Numbered from the stretch's first letter, positions 9,781 through 20,802 are shown. The stretch is 64,000 nt of DNA from Phyllostachys edulis (GCA_036346405.1 CM070546.1:110363684-110427683), one strand, 5' to 3'. Program-made: numbers and translations. Notes: a model not told the origin generated them from the letters alone.

Positions 9781-10986
9781 CTATAGTTGTATCCAATAGA
9801 GATCAACCACTATATGGATATGAAAACTGAACAGCTTATACTGGTATCTCTGTTGCTTTGCTTGTTTGTGGCATTCTTCCACTGTCATTAGCAGCAGCAT
9901 ACATCCTTTAAGAGTGGCATCTGGCCACTTGCAGCACCACTGAATCTCATTGAATTTGCCGTAAAGTTCATGTCGCCATCTAAGACCAAAGGCAAAACAC
10001 TGAAGGTTGGTAGACCACTTGGCTAGCGCAACAATCACTTCAATGGCAAAACATTCAGTTGCTCTAACATGTACAATGACATGAAAACCAAGTAGTGGAC
10101 TAGATCGTCTAGGCTTAAGCATATAGTCAGGGATGTATACTGATTGATAGGAATGTGGCCAAGGTAGTAGCATCCATAACATCTCAACAGCACACCACTT
10201 CAAGAGAAAGATACGAAAACCAATCTGTTTTATTCCTGAGTCCCATTGCCTTACAATAGTGTCTGTCCTCTTTAGCTCCTTGGCCTTGAAACACAAGCAG
10301 TCAACTGAAGCACTCCATTGCATGCTTTTAAGCCAGAGATGTGTGTCACTATTGATAGTAAGAAGAGACATAGGCATCAGGCCATCAGTACCAAACATTA
10401 TGTTCTTAGTATATATGTTGATATCTCCATGAAACCATCGAGGTGCATCAGTAAACTCGAGAGGACCCCAATCACGGTAATCAAACAGATAGTCCATTGT
10501 TCCTCCGGTCAAGACGCCTTGCAAACTTGCATTTAATCCCTCCTTGTATAGCTCTTGCTGCTCAATGTTTCCAGGACTAAATCCCTCTCGTTGCCAAGAT
10601 GGTATCTTGTCAAGCTCTAGACGATCACCTTCTATTCCACAACTTTCATGGCTAAAACAATTCCTTCTCCATAGCGACCCTTTGTCAAGCCCATGATGAG
10701 CACTTTCTATTCTAGATTTTCCAGGGCTAAAATTACTTGGATGCCACGATGGAATTTCCTCAAACACCTGTTGTGCATCACTGTTTTTCAAATCTAGAAT
10801 CAGCCATTCATTGTCGTCGATGCAGCGAGTATCTTGGTTGCCACCTAGCTTGAGCATGCACCCGATGTGGTCCGCGACCGTGGCATGCGTGCCATGCATC
10901 CGCACAAACGATGGTGATTCATGCGTGCACCACCCACTCATGGGGGCTGTGCGCTGCTCAACCCCCATAGTCGAAAAGCTCGTCAC
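9781..10986 (-). CDS. Unrecognised 401-codon ORF inside the non-autonomous LTR element
   Basis: A single uninterrupted frame of 401 codons, by far the longest in the element, ends about 420 bp from the 3' LTR. I do not recognise it. There is an imperfect internal repeat: EEIPSWHPSNFSPGKSRIE near residue 80 and DKIPSWQREGFSPGNIEQQ near residue 127. Basic, Trp- and Cys-rich segments follow, with no RT, integrase or gag motif. The same frame reaches upstream to about 11100 with stops (GDHVVFVEMPKDGKP), so the true product may be longer or the Met at 10986 accidental. It could be a captured host sequence or the element's own gene; expression is unproven. Confidence 0.5.
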   Translation of the reverse strand: MTSFSTMGVEQRTAPMSGWCTHESPSFVRMHGTHATVADHIGCMLKLGGNQDTRCIDDNEWLILDLKNSDAQQVFEEIPSWHPSNFSPGKSRIESAHHGLDKGSLWRRNCFSHESCGIEGDRLELDKIPSWQREGFSPGNIEQQELYKEGLNASLQGVLTGGTMDYLFDYRDWGPLEFTDAPRWFHGDINIYTKNIMFGTDGLMPMSLLTINSDTHLWLKSMQWSASVDCLCFKAKELKRTDTIVRQWDSGIKQIGFRIFLLKWCAVEMLWMLLPWPHSYQSVYIPDYMLKPRRSSPLLGFHVIVHVRATECFAIEVIVALAKWSTNLQCFAFGLRWRHELYGKFNEIQWCCKWPDATLKGCMLLLMTVEECHKQAKQQRYQYKLFSFHIHIVVDLYWIQL

Positions 10987-11129
10987 GGCGACTGGTTGGA
11001 GTCATGCCATGAAATTCTTCTGTGAAGGTAGCTCTTGCGGCTTGCCATCTTTTGGCATTTCGACGAACACGACGTGGTCACCACTCACAACCAGAGTATG
11101 CCACCGCCGTGTAGATGTGTAGTATCCTT

Positions 11130-11610
11130 CCTCCCATAGGGACAACCCGTCGGTGTTGCCCTACATCACTCCAGCTTTGAGAGTCATTTCATCAAACACC
11201 TTGGTGGGTTGCTTGATGTCGAGCTTGATGGTGTGCTTGAGCTTAGTGTCAAGGACATCTCCATGTGCAGCATTATCTTCCTTGACATCCGAGACCTCAA
11301 CTTCTCATGGCCCAACGCACCGGGTGACGAGTGATGCGCACTCGTGACACCCACTTGACGAACCGATGGTACTTTGCCTCACTCTCCGTCTTCCTAGGCA
11401 TTCCAACAAACACCTTGCATGCACCAGGTTGCTCTGCTTTGATTTGCATGAATGAAGTGGTGGCCATGGCCACAGAGGTGGTCACGAGCATTGACGAAGC
11501 AACAACAGGGGTCGATGCAGCCTTCGGCTTCTCGGCATCGTGGTTGAGACGTGGCATCGAGCACTTGCGGGGCATCACTGGGTGCTGTTGGTGGGGAGCG
11601 GCTGCACGTA
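11130..11610 (-). other. Repeated gag-like or captured segments
   Basis: Minus-strand pieces carry a recurring peptide pattern around V-F-D-E-M or V-F-V-G-M, seen near 11185, 11405 and 11865 (for example PGACKVFVGMP and LGACRVFDEMPG). This suggests internal duplication of one module. Frames are broken and no family is recognised. Confidence 0.45.
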
Positions 11611-11874
11611 CTAGAGGTCCAACCAATAGCAGTTGTCATAGATGCAGCAGTCACGACAGACATCTCGAGCTCGCACCACATCGTGACTAGACCGGAACAG
11701 GATGAGCGCCTCCGTACTATCTGCCACCTCGAGATCGCACACCTTCTCAGCACCATATGCATCAAAGACTTGGTGAAGCACCTCCTCGGCCACCGGGTAG
11801 AACACTTGACTCACCGTGACCCGAAGAACCCTTCCTGTGTTCGTCTCTTGGTGGCCTGGCATTTCATCGAACAC
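11611..11874 (-). pseudogene. RRM fragment resembling a plant polypyrimidine-tract-binding protein
   Basis: The 87-residue frame reads RVLRVTVSQVFYPVAEEVLH, then QVFDAYGAEKV, ALILFRSSHDVVRARDV and CIYDNCYWLDL. Order and spacing match the PTB-type RNA recognition motif: first beta strand ending in Y-P-V, first helix EVLHQVF, glycine turn, the strand ALIQF-like, second helix with A-R, and NIYDGCCQLDI-like end. PTB proteins bind pyrimidine-rich RNA and regulate splicing. Here the fragment sits inside an LTR element, so it is most simply a captured host exon; a stop follows directly. The assignment comes from motif recall, not from a search. Confidence 0.65.
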
Positions 11875-11889
11875 ACGGCATGCACCGAG

Positions 11890-12162
11890 TTACGCCTCCT
11901 TGGCTTGTGAAATCTGAGTGGTGCCTACTGTCTCCGACACACTCGACAACGGTGACACGGCCGTGGAGTGCTTGTCACTGATGTCGTGGTTGGGGCTCGC
12001 CATCGAACCCGTGGTGGGAGCTATGGTAGAGGTTGGAGAAGACGGCGACGACCCGAGTATATGGTCCAGTGAAGCGTTTAGCTTCACCAGCATCTCCAGG
12101 ATAGTCTCCTCCTTTTCCTCTGAGGTCGCCATAGGAGTTGGCTGCTTGAGCTCATCATCCAT
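11890..12162 (-). CDS. Short N-terminal ORF of the non-autonomous element
   Basis: A 90-codon frame begins 37 bp inside the primer site of the minus-strand element, which is where gag normally starts. It reads MDDELKQPTPMATSEEKEET, then a helix (ILEMLVKLNASLDHILG) and a Ser/Thr/Pro-rich part. No zinc knuckle or known gag motif. After its stop the same frame goes on into LGACRVFDEMPG and the RRM-like segment, so one original ORF was probably split by a single stop at about 11890. Confidence 0.5.
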   Translation of the reverse strand: MDDELKQPTPMATSEEKEETILEMLVKLNASLDHILGSSPSSPTSTIAPTTGSMASPNHDISDKHSTAVSPLSSVSETVGTTQISQAKEA

Positions 12163-12198
12163 GGCTTCCCGAGCGCCGGCGGGAGAGCGAGATGGGTG

Positions 12199-12210
12199 GC
12201 TCTGATACTA
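12199..12210 (-). other. Primer binding site (initiator Met-tRNA type)
   Basis: gctctgatacta is the complement of a TGGTATCAGAGC-type site with one change. It lies three bases inside the right LTR and sets the element on the minus strand. Confidence 0.85.
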
Positions 12211-12213
12211 AAT

Positions 12214-12525
12214 TGTTACAACCCGATCGCCAGCGAGTAGCCGGGAGACTGAAATCGCACAAATTAGTAGCAAACGAAACAAGTAATTGGAGGATTTGGG
12301 GGGAGAAAATACAGAACAGGATGAGGAACCAGAGAACAAGATGGGGAATCGGATTTCTATTTCATTTGGTCGATGCCTTCAGTTGCGTACAGGAGCCAAC
12401 ATTTAACTCTAGTTGTGCTACACTGATACATAGGTCCTATAATGTATGAACTACAACTATGTAACACATACACACTCACATATACTCTTACTGGCCCCAT
12501 ATGTCATGGACCTGGGTACATGACA
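12214..12525 (-). repeat. 5' LTR of the non-autonomous element
   Basis: The 312-bp LTR has plus-strand ends TGTTACAACCC and GGGTACATGACA and matches the left LTR. It borders the primer site and is followed by aacaa, the likely TSD copy. Confidence 0.87.
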
Positions 12526-12530
12526 AACAA

Positions 12531-13600
12531 CTTCATTATGGAATCCCTGCTCAGATTGTGATTCAGTTCGTTGTCGTGCCATCTGTGTTCTGCCAACTAT
12601 TAGGAGTTTCAGCTCTTATACAGTGATCTAAATTGCGCCAAGCACAGTGTATAGTTGTTCAGCAACTGTTGCGTGGCACTGGCAAGATATTCCGATGAAG
12701 ATCGAATAGTACCCTTCGCTCGTTCTTGTCTTCTCCAGGGAAATTTCACCAGTAGGCAGTAGCCCATAACTATCAGCAAGGATCCCAGTATGGATGGAGC
12801 GTTTTCTCTCTTCTTATTTGCCAGTGCAGACGAGCCCATTCCGGCCCAAACTGGAAAATTTTCAGGTCATGTAGGAGCGGTTGCTACTATGTATTCCATG
12901 TGATTACATACTAGAATATCATAATTTATCCTGATCTAGCGTCATCATCTTTCTACAATCTGCAAACCATGTACTGCTATCTGAAGATGGCTTTTCTGCG
13001 TACCCATGGCGTGCATTATTCTTGAGGTTATACAATGAACTGTTCTACTTTTAGAAACGCCTGTAACATGGGAATCCTAGGATTTACCCTGTTTCCCGCG
13101 TGCCAGTGCACTATAATTTACCTTTGAACAACATGCTTGATTTCTCAAAAACCCAATAAAATGTTTCTGCTACTACTAAGGTTTCTGACTTTAAAAAGGC
13201 ACGTATTATCGCGTACCAAGAAACGCAACAACTCAAATTGTTGGACATACATGCAACGATGCAAATCTTATCTGTTCATGAGCACAAATCTGCATGTTGG
13301 GCACATATGCTGTTCTTAGACAGGACACACCTTTTCTATTGCTATTTCAACAAGATTTAAACATTTTCGTCAGATCCGTTGATATGGATATGTGCACCTG
13401 GAAAATTGGCTCTAGATATGAACAAATACTGGGAGTTACAATTTGTTAAAGTTGCAAGAAAAAAAAAGCAAAAAAGAAGAAGCATTTGGGCTGGCTCCTT
13501 ATGTACAGCATGCATGGGAAGGTCGTTTCCCTGCAACACTTATGAACAGTGGCATAATTATGCCAACTTCTGCTACCAACACAGCTCAAATAGGTAAAAC
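12531..13600. other. Intergenic stretch with no recognised gene
   Basis: About 1 kb. The first part may be the displaced ABCD2 3' end. The rest is AT-rich with short open frames that look accidental. I see nothing supported in it. Confidence 0.6.
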
Positions 13601-13819
13601 TTTTGCAACAATTGATTGATATTTAAATTTGTTTATCCTTATCAAAGGGACATACATACGACGTTAAACAATTTGTAGCTACAAGAAAGTTTGACATCAT
13701 ATTTCCTAGATTTAGAAATAATTGTTTGTTGTCCCTTAGACCCCTACAACCTATATTTATAGTGCCAAGGATTACAATTTGACTAAAACACAACTTTTCG
13801 TTAGACTCTAATACTAACA
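13600..13819 (-). repeat. 3' LTR of the split copia element
   Basis: On the minus strand a polypurine tract (gagggggag, 13828-13837) is followed shortly by TGTTAGTATTAGAG at 13819, the LTR start. A TATA-like ctataaatatagg lies about 65 bp inside. The outer end is uncertain, somewhere near 13600-13620. Confidence 0.65.
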
Positions 13820-13837
13820 TACCAAAACTCCCCCTCG

Positions 13838-14106
13838 AGATGGGCAGCATATATCAATTAGGCCCATCTTATTATATATTATAGCACCATCGTTAGGACC
13901 TAACCCTTTAGGGAAACAATCAATCAATTGTTCACTAGACTTGACATACTCTAGCTTCAACATCCTGCCATCGAGCTTCTCCTTGATGAAGAATATATCA
14001 ATCTCGACATGCTACATGTATGATCATGCTGTACCAGATTGTTAGCAATGTTGATTGCAGATTTATTATCAAAATGCAACACCAAGGGGTTATTCCTCCA
14101 TACCCG
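13838..14106 (-). pseudogene. Copia RNase H C-terminal fragment
   Basis: The minus strand reads LVLHFDNKSAINIANNLVQHD from 14095 downward, the copia RNase H pattern with D-N-K/Q-A/S-A, followed by frame-broken remnants of the D-R-F-I-K-E-K and QLIDCF-type tail. Interrupted on the right by the CACTA end at 14107. Confidence 0.85.
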
Positions 14107-14126
14107 ACTACTACAGAAAAGGTCTT

Positions 14127-14420
14127 CACAGACAGTTCAAAAACATCATTACAGACGGTTTCCAGAGCCGTCCGAGTTTATGGGTCGATGATGACATGAG
14201 GTCATTACTGAGCAGTTTTGGAACTGCTCATGATGCATGCTATCACTGAGCGGTTATTAACTCGTAACCGCTCATGATATATGACTATCACTGCACGGTT
14301 CGTGTCTAGAACCGTGTGTGATAATCGCTATCTATCATGAGCGGTTCTAGACACGAATCGTCTGTGATAACTTTCTATCACAGACGGTTCTTGTTTAGAA
14401 CTGTCTATGATACACACACA
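14127..14420. repeat. CACTA subterminal repeat array, left end of element 1
   Basis: Repeats of the 12-bp core TCACAGACGGTT and its complement, paired as small inverted repeats around variable spacers. In characterised CACTA elements such arrays bind the element's TnpA-like protein. A TA/CA microsatellite closes the array at about 14410-14465. Confidence 0.8.
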
Positions 14421-14500
14421 CATATATACATATGTATACACACACATGTGTATATATATATATATTAAATACATCGTTCAAAGTCCCCAGACACTTTTGG

Positions 14501-14898
14501 GGGGTCGTGAGGGAGGATGACACAGCTGCCACGGGCAACCTCTCATGGAGCCTGCAAGTTCAAGAAGTAAGGCTGCAAGAGAAAACACGTGGACATACAA
14601 TTACCTGAATGTCGTCGATAGGTAATTGGACTTGACATCAAGGAATGGTTGGTTGCTAATACATGATGCCACTTCGATCGGATAGAAGTGGCTTCATGCA
14701 TGAATCCACTTCTACCCGACTGGGAAGTGGCATCATGTATTAGCAACCAACCATTCCTTGATGTCAAGTCCAATTACCTATCGACGATATCTAGGTAATT
14801 GTATGCCCACGCGCTTTCTCTTGTAGCCGCATTTCTTGAACTTGCAGGCTCGATGAGAGGTTGCTCGTGGTAGCTGTCTCATCCTCCTCATGACCCAC
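14501..14898. repeat. 400-bp near-perfect palindrome in CACTA element 1
   Basis: Left arm 14501-14697 and right arm 14700-14898 are reverse complements with few mismatches, centred on tgcatgaatcc near 14698. The outer 75 bp of each arm (gaggatgacacagctgcc, then agcctgcaagttcaagaag) also occur in the foldbacks at 33280-33615 and 34118-34380. If transcribed it would give a long double-stranded stem. Confidence 0.9.
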
Positions 14899-14906
14899 CG
14901 AAAGGG

Positions 14907-14941
<35 letters not shown>

Positions 14942-14999
14942 AGGCCAGTTTTAAAGGCATAAGTAGCCACTGCTTGGAGGTTTTATAGAGAAGAGATCA

Positions 15000-16100
15000 G
15001 GAATAGAATGGTAGGACGTATACGTACCTAGGACGCAAGGGAGGAGAACTTGACCAGTATGAACACGGTTACAAATTAGCCTAACCTTTACAAATCTGAA
15101 AAGTTAATTACAGCCAAGCCCCATCCGAACCACATCGATCCCATGTAAGCCAACCAAGTACAAAGAGCCGGCATCAATAACCCTCAGTACCCATCAGAGA
15201 GCATTAACCAAACCCACCATTTTGCCCCATTCATTCAATCTGAACCCACAGAATGCACACACACCAATAGCCCTCAGTTTACATCACAGAGCAAGGGGAC
15301 TATTAATATGAACTAATTATCAATTCAATTTCAGCATAAGACTATTAACATCATTACATCACAGCGCAAGGGGAATATTAATATGAACTAATTATCAATT
15401 CAATTTTAGTATAAGGCTATTAACATCATTGAGCAGTTCAACAGCAAGACAGCAAGACCAAGGGTGTCCAAACCCACCATACCAGTACGTGGTAGCCCTC
15501 GGCATCCATCGCATTCATCACAGTGCAAGGGGGGTAGAGATAGAGAGGGAGTAAGGTAGGGTGATGCCTCAGTACAGCGCAACCATGGCGGCGACCCCAC
15601 CACCAGCACAACCCTCGTCCATCTCCTTCATCTTGCATAAATCACACAAACATCAGGACACAACTTAAGGCTCAAGCATAAAAATCAAACTCAACAAAAG
15701 ACATTAAGCTAACAGAGAGGAGAATAGAGGGAGGATGGGAAAGCAAAGCCAGGGAGGCCAGGGGCCGAGCGCAGGAGGTCGAGCAGGAAAACCAAGCCAT
15801 GGACGTGGGCAGGCAGTAGGTGCAGGTGGCGGCGCAGTGGATTGGGTGGCGGCGTCGTCGTAGTTGTGGCACGACCCTGATACTGCATAAGACACTCCTA
15901 TCATATGAGTATCTTGTGCAGTGCAGAGTGGTGTCACAACCGACGGCGACGGCGACGGGGTCGGGTGGCGGCGTTGAGGTGGGGAGGGGAACGGACGAGA
16001 GTAAGTGCGCTGGGGAGTGACGAGTTAGGGTGGGCGCAAACCCTAGTGGCACTGAGGAGTGACTAGTTAGGGCGGGCGCAAACCTAGAGGTCGCTAATAA
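15000..16100. other. CACTA element 1 interior, possibly captured host sequence
   Basis: Non-coding sequence with a direct repeat (tatgaactaattatcaattc at about 15308 and 15383) leads into a GC-rich block at 15480-16080. Minus-strand frames in that block (about 125 codons from 16052) are Pro/Ser/Cys-rich and not recognised. GC content jumps relative to both sides, as in captured first exons. A 35-bp-stem hairpin lies at 15863-15940. Confidence 0.45.
15863..15940. ncRNA. Candidate hairpin RNA locus
   Basis: Arms 15863-15897 and 15907-15940 pair over about 35 bp with several mismatches and a 9-base loop; the inner part actgcataagacactc pairs with gagtatcttgtgcagt (14 of 16). Weaker pairing extends outward. 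The shape resembles a small-RNA precursor, but no small RNA is known to me from it. Confidence 0.35.
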
Positions 16101-16319
16101 AGAGACTTATCACAGACGATTCTATTATGGAACCATCAGTGATAGTTATCACAGACGGTTCTATAATAGAACCGTCCGTGATATGTCCCATATCACAGAC
16201 GGTTCCATTATAGAACTGTCTGTGAAATGGTTTTTCTCAAGTATATTATCTTGTATATACACTTACATGACATGAAGAAATTACATGTTTATATGTCAAT
16301 TTTGTCATTTAAATACTAC

Positions 16320-16886
<567 letters not shown>

Positions 16887-17036
16887 TATAGTAATAATTC
16901 AACATATAATCAATATAGTAACTTCACCTCCAAACTAGATTTTTTTTCATTTTGGCATTTTCATATGGCCAAACAATGTGGCTATCGCTTTTACAAAGAT
17001 TAAAAAAAAGAAACCTATAAATAAGCAAAGTTTTTC

Positions 17037-17559
17037 TAGTGGCGGAGGTAGGCTGCTATCTCCGTCTTCAATACTTTGTAGGCGTCAGACGGTTCGTGAT
17101 CGAACAAAGCCTGAAATGCATCCACCCGCTGACGCGCTTGTTCGAGTGTCTCCCGAAGACCCTCGGACTATTGAACCAAGAAGAATTGAGCCCATAGGCT
17201 CTCTTCCCTTACTTGAGGGGTCCCGGTCTGGTTGACTCGGTCGCCCGTTGCCTTGATTAAGCAGTCCAAGTCACGGCAAGCTTCCTGGAGACGTGCAATG
17301 TCGTTGTGGAGGACCACGTCGATGACACGATAAATTCACCGAAAGTGGGAGATCGCCAGAAGACGCGGCGGAGGAGGATGTCAAGACGGCGGAAGGTGGC
17401 TGTCACCTGCTTCGGCAAATTCTCAGAGAGAGGAGTGAAGACACTGTTGAAACAGTGTTCTTCCGCAGCATCCACCAATGTACGGCCGGAGAGTTGCTTG
17501 TACAGTACGGCCAGGTAGGCCATCAATGCCGGCGACAAGGAAACAGAAGAGGCAGCCAT
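17037..17559 (-). pseudogene. CACTA-associated ORF of about 180 codons, copy 1 (frameshifted)
   Basis: Begins MAASSVSLSPALMAYLAVLY about 445 bp from the element's right end and continues QLSGRTLVDAAEEHCF, then QVTATFRRLDILLRRVFW. The end, AYLRH followed by TAG at 17037, matches GYLGH-TAG of the copy at 27648-28190, and the DNA between is clearly related. Total length is 523 bp, not a multiple of 3, so this copy has a frameshift. I do not recognise the family. The sequence looks helical and acidic/basic mixed. Same position and direction relative to the TIR in two elements suggests a genuine CACTA gene or an old captured exon, not chance. Confidence 0.6.
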
Positions 17560-17769
17560 TTTTGTTTTTTTATAAGTACTAGAGTTATATGCATGTGGGG
17601 ATGATAATCATCTTCGATGCCAGATGGTCTTTTTTATAAAACAAGGAATAAATTCAGAGCGTGAGACGAAGAGACGCATCGGGGAGCTGAAGCGGCGTTG
17701 ATGCGACGAAGAAACGCATCGGTGATGAAGAAACTGATCATCGGGCTTCAACTGGGAGCTGTAGCATTA

Positions 17770-17975
17770 TTATCATAGACGGTTATAACAAAAAACCGTC
17801 TGTGAGGTTTCACAGACAGTTGTTTGTTGAAAACCGTCTGTGATATGTAGAATTATCACAGACGGTTTTAGTTATGAATCGTTTGTGATATTACCTCTTC
17901 ACAGACGGTTTCTAAACCAAAACCGTCTGTGATTACATGTAATGCAGGCTGTTTTGGTCAACCGTCTGTGATGAG
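17770..17975. repeat. CACTA subterminal repeat array, right end of element 1
   Basis: Inverted pairs of the core TCACAGACGGTT separated by 5-10 bases, ending about 30 bp before the right TIR (17990-18004). Confidence 0.82.
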
Positions 17976-18004
17976 GCGTCCAGTATTAGCCTTTTTGTAG
18001 TAGT

Positions 18005-18380
18005 AGCTCAGACAATAAACCCTTAATCCATATCATTTCACTGACGCTCAACGCTATTGCTTTGCACTTTGCCTCTGCATTAGACCGAGCCACAACCTCC
18101 TACTTCTTGCTCCTCCATGACACAAGGTTACCTCCCACAAAGATACAATATCCAGATGTAGATCTCCTATCATCAACACTGCTCGCCCAATCAACATCGC
18201 AATACCCTTTCACATTTAGGTGATGATTCTTCTTGAACCAAAGGCTTTGTCCAGGGCTACTCTTGAAATACCGCGGGATTCGACATACAACATCTGCATG
18301 TCATATTCTGAGATCATGCATATATTGTCTCACCACACTCACCTCATATGAAATATTAGGTCTTGTGTGGCACAAATAGA
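18005..18380 (-). pseudogene. Copia RT end and RNase H fragment
   Basis: The minus strand from 18374 reads CHTRPNISYEVSVV, then YCDVDWASSVDDRRSTSGYC and KGLLSE near 18010: the RNase H start of copia elements, with D-W-A and R-R-S-T-S-G. A stop interrupts at about 18310. The fragment continues at 20803 beyond the hAT element. Confidence 0.88.
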
Positions 18381-18699
18381 TAGGGGTGAAAACGGATCGG
18401 ATAGTTTCCGACCGATCTGGACGAAAACGAATTCGGATTATCCCAGATCGGATTTTTCTCGGATAATTTTCGGATCGGAAACATATTTGGATTTTTTTTC
18501 GGAAACGAAAATGAATACGGTAGGTATGATATCCGGCAGAAACGAATACGAATACGGATTATCTGGATAAGTCTAATCCGGATATTCAGAATTTGCAAAC
18601 AGCCACTGGCCCACTGCCCAGCCGGCCCACTTAGAGAGTGACTTAGGGAGTTAGGCCTGTTAGGGTATACCTTACCGAGTTAGGGCCTTAGGGGAGCTT

Positions 18700-19240
18700 C
18701 AGCTTTAGTTCTTCCACTCCACGCCGCTGGCTACTCTAGTCTCCAGTGGCGCTGCCCTCGCCTCACCTCGCCGCGCCACGGCACCACCTCGCCCACGGCC
18801 GCCTCCGCCGGCCATCTCGCCCCGTCGCCGTCCTTGGCACCACCTCGCCTCGTCGCCGGCTACTCCAGTCGATGGCGCCACCCTCGCGCCGCCCGGCCAC
18901 CTCGCCCGCGGCCCGCCTCCACCGGCCATCTAGCCCTGTCGCCTGTCCCCTCTGGCTCCCTGCGCGGCAATGCTTTCATCGGTTCCCCTCACGCGGTCAC
19001 GCCCCGAGCTGCTTGCGGATCCTCAGGCCATCTGCCTCACGGTGGCCACCTCACCGCCCCAAGACCTCGCGGCCTCCTCCCGCCCCAAAGACATCCACTG
19101 CTCACCTACCCCGAGGCCCCGACGGCCTGCTGATCCCTCGTCGGCCGCCCGCATACTGTTGGTTGTTGCCCACCAAGGTAAGGATCTTGATTCTTGAGTC
19201 TTGAGCAATGGCCAATGAGGCAATGAATGATGAATCAATG
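18700..19240 (+). other. GC-rich exon-like block within the hAT element
   Basis: A GC-rich block inside an AT-rich element holds a 152-codon Pro/Arg-rich frame (18746-19204) followed by caccaaggtaagg, a good splice-donor context, near 19175. Such blocks are often captured first exons of host genes. I recognise no product and the composition alone can create such frames. Confidence 0.35.
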
Positions 19241-19345
19241 GATTGAGTTCCTAGTGCTAGCTCCCTGTTGGCAGTGAATCAAAGAATCAATGGCCAATGA
19301 GGCAATGAATCAATGGATTGAGTTCCCAGTGCTAGCTAATTAAAT
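19204..19345. repeat. Tandem duplication of about 75 bp in the hAT element
   Basis: The text ggccaatgaggcaatgaat, then atggattgagttcc and agtgctagct, occurs twice in direct orientation at about 19210-19262 and 19291-19338. Confidence 0.85.
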
Positions 19346-19399
19346 TCCACTCATTTAATGTTTTTGCTAATTAAATTCTAGATGTGTTGTGCAGTGGTA

Positions 19400-20700
19400 C
19401 TCCAAATTTACTTTGCACTATGGAACATCTCATCAAGAGTATAATAAGCCAATTAACTGAAGATCTAACAATAGCTTTGCTTTAGTTGGGATTGAAGAAT
19501 GACCTTGTTATTCTGAAATATATGGCCTTTAGAAATACTCTGCAAATTCATTTGTGTAGCTTACAGTTGAAATGCTCTTGAAGAAATCAGTCTTTTTTAG
19601 AAGTACCTGAAATGAGCCACTGGAAGGTTTATATGAATACCAAGAATTGGTGGAAATTCAATGCAAAGTTGTAAAAGGAGCGGATTGTTGTTATAATAAT
19701 TGGCTATTACATTATCCTACAGGATTACTAGAAAAATAAAGTTTTTTTACCCCTGCTTTGGATGAGATCTAGTTTTCTGACCTTTTTTGTTCTTGAGAAA
19801 ATTGGAGGTTTGTGGTACCCTGACAAATCACGAATCATTTTCCCATGAAAATTGAACATGTAACCATTCGCATAATGAATCCCAAATCTAATTATGTCAA
19901 TTCATTATACACTAGATCTTGTTAATCATTTTGGAATTGGAAGAAACATGTAAAAGCATTTGAATGAAGCAGGTGTTTTTAATACTGTTTTCGACTATGA
20001 TTAAATATTCTATTGTTGATTAATACACATATTTAGATGATCTTCGTAGTTTGTAGAATATGCATGCCTCAACATGTTCATTGAAATTGTCTCATTCATA
20101 GTTGAATGTTCATACCATTACGATGTCCATATGCATGCCTGTTGTTATAGATAATTTATCCTTACAAAATTTCACTATTGATTCTACGACTAATTGTTTT
20201 GATGTTGTTTAACTAGTTAATTTCTATCTCTTAAAAATGGTTGTAGTTTCTAATTATACACTTGGGGGTACATGTGAGGGTAGGGGTGCCTAACACTGCC
20301 GATGCCGGTCCCAAGCCCGAAAAAAGGTGGAGGGGGCATGAACTGTTTGTAATAATTATTTATGTAATAATTATTTGTTGTAATAAATATTTATTGTAAT
20401 AATTGTCGTTAAATACGCTAATCCTTGATTCACATGATGGAGAAATTCGTGCAACATGTTACAATTCGGTGCTTGATTAGTTTTATGACCTAATTGAGGT
20501 TAGTAAGGTGTACTTGATATCTAGAGGATCAATAAAACAATTCATGAATGTTTGCATCAAACAAACTAGTTATATGTTTTCGTTAATTTCTGGCATGCAA
20601 TTTAAGGGTTTTTATGTTCCGAAAAAATATCTGTGACCGTATTCGTTTCGATTTGTATTCGCTCCGTATTCGTATTCGATATTATTGGCATCCGTATTCG
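19400..20700. other. AT-rich interior of the hAT element
   Basis: No coding capacity or RNA gene recognised. A short AT-rich repeat built on gtaataattatt lies at about 20350-20405. Confidence 0.7.
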
Positions 20701-20802
20701 TATCCGGGGTATCCGTATTCATATCCGCATCTGGGAAAAAAAATATAAAAACAAGTATGGCAGAGCCATTATCCGTCCGTATCCGATCCGTTTTCACCCC
20801 TA

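Larger units (their letters stand above)
8943..12525 (-). mobile_element. Non-autonomous LTR retroelement carrying foreign coding sequence
   Basis: Two LTRs of about 310 bp (9056-9359 and 12214-12525) flank 2.85 kb. A primer site complementary to initiator Met-tRNA adjoins the right LTR (12199-12210). A polypurine tract, seen as ttttcccctcctcg at 9360-9373, adjoins the left one. Both fix the minus orientation. No protease, RT, RNase H or integrase motif was found, so it depends on proteins made elsewhere. A further LTR piece in inverted orientation is joined to the left end (8943-9055). The imperfect TSD agcaa/aacaa suggests that this piece belonged to the insertion. Confidence 0.85.
18381..20802. 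mobile_element. Non-autonomous hAT element, 2422 bp
   Basis: Ends are TAGGGGTGAAAACGGATCGG and its inverted counterpart, with perfect 8-bp target duplications CAAATAGA at 18373-18380 and 20803-20810. An 8-bp TSD and this TIR are diagnostic of hAT. Removing the element plus one TSD restores the copia frame (GHLIYL-CHTRPN). Subterminal regions are rich in cggata/tatccg motifs. No hAT dimerisation domain or transposase was found. Confidence 0.93.

Noticed and set aside
9781..10986. Host protein-coding gene on the minus strand
   Set aside because: The ORF lies wholly between two LTRs with primer site and polypurine tract, so it belongs to the element, whatever its origin.
12609..12839. 76-codon minus-strand frame after the LTR element
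   Set aside because: No recognisable motif and no splice or promoter context; probably displaced ABCD2 3' sequence.
14127..14420. CRISPR-like array of short repeats
   Set aside because: Repeats are in alternating orientation, in a plant transposon with CACTA ends; no cas genes. They are CACTA subterminal repeats.
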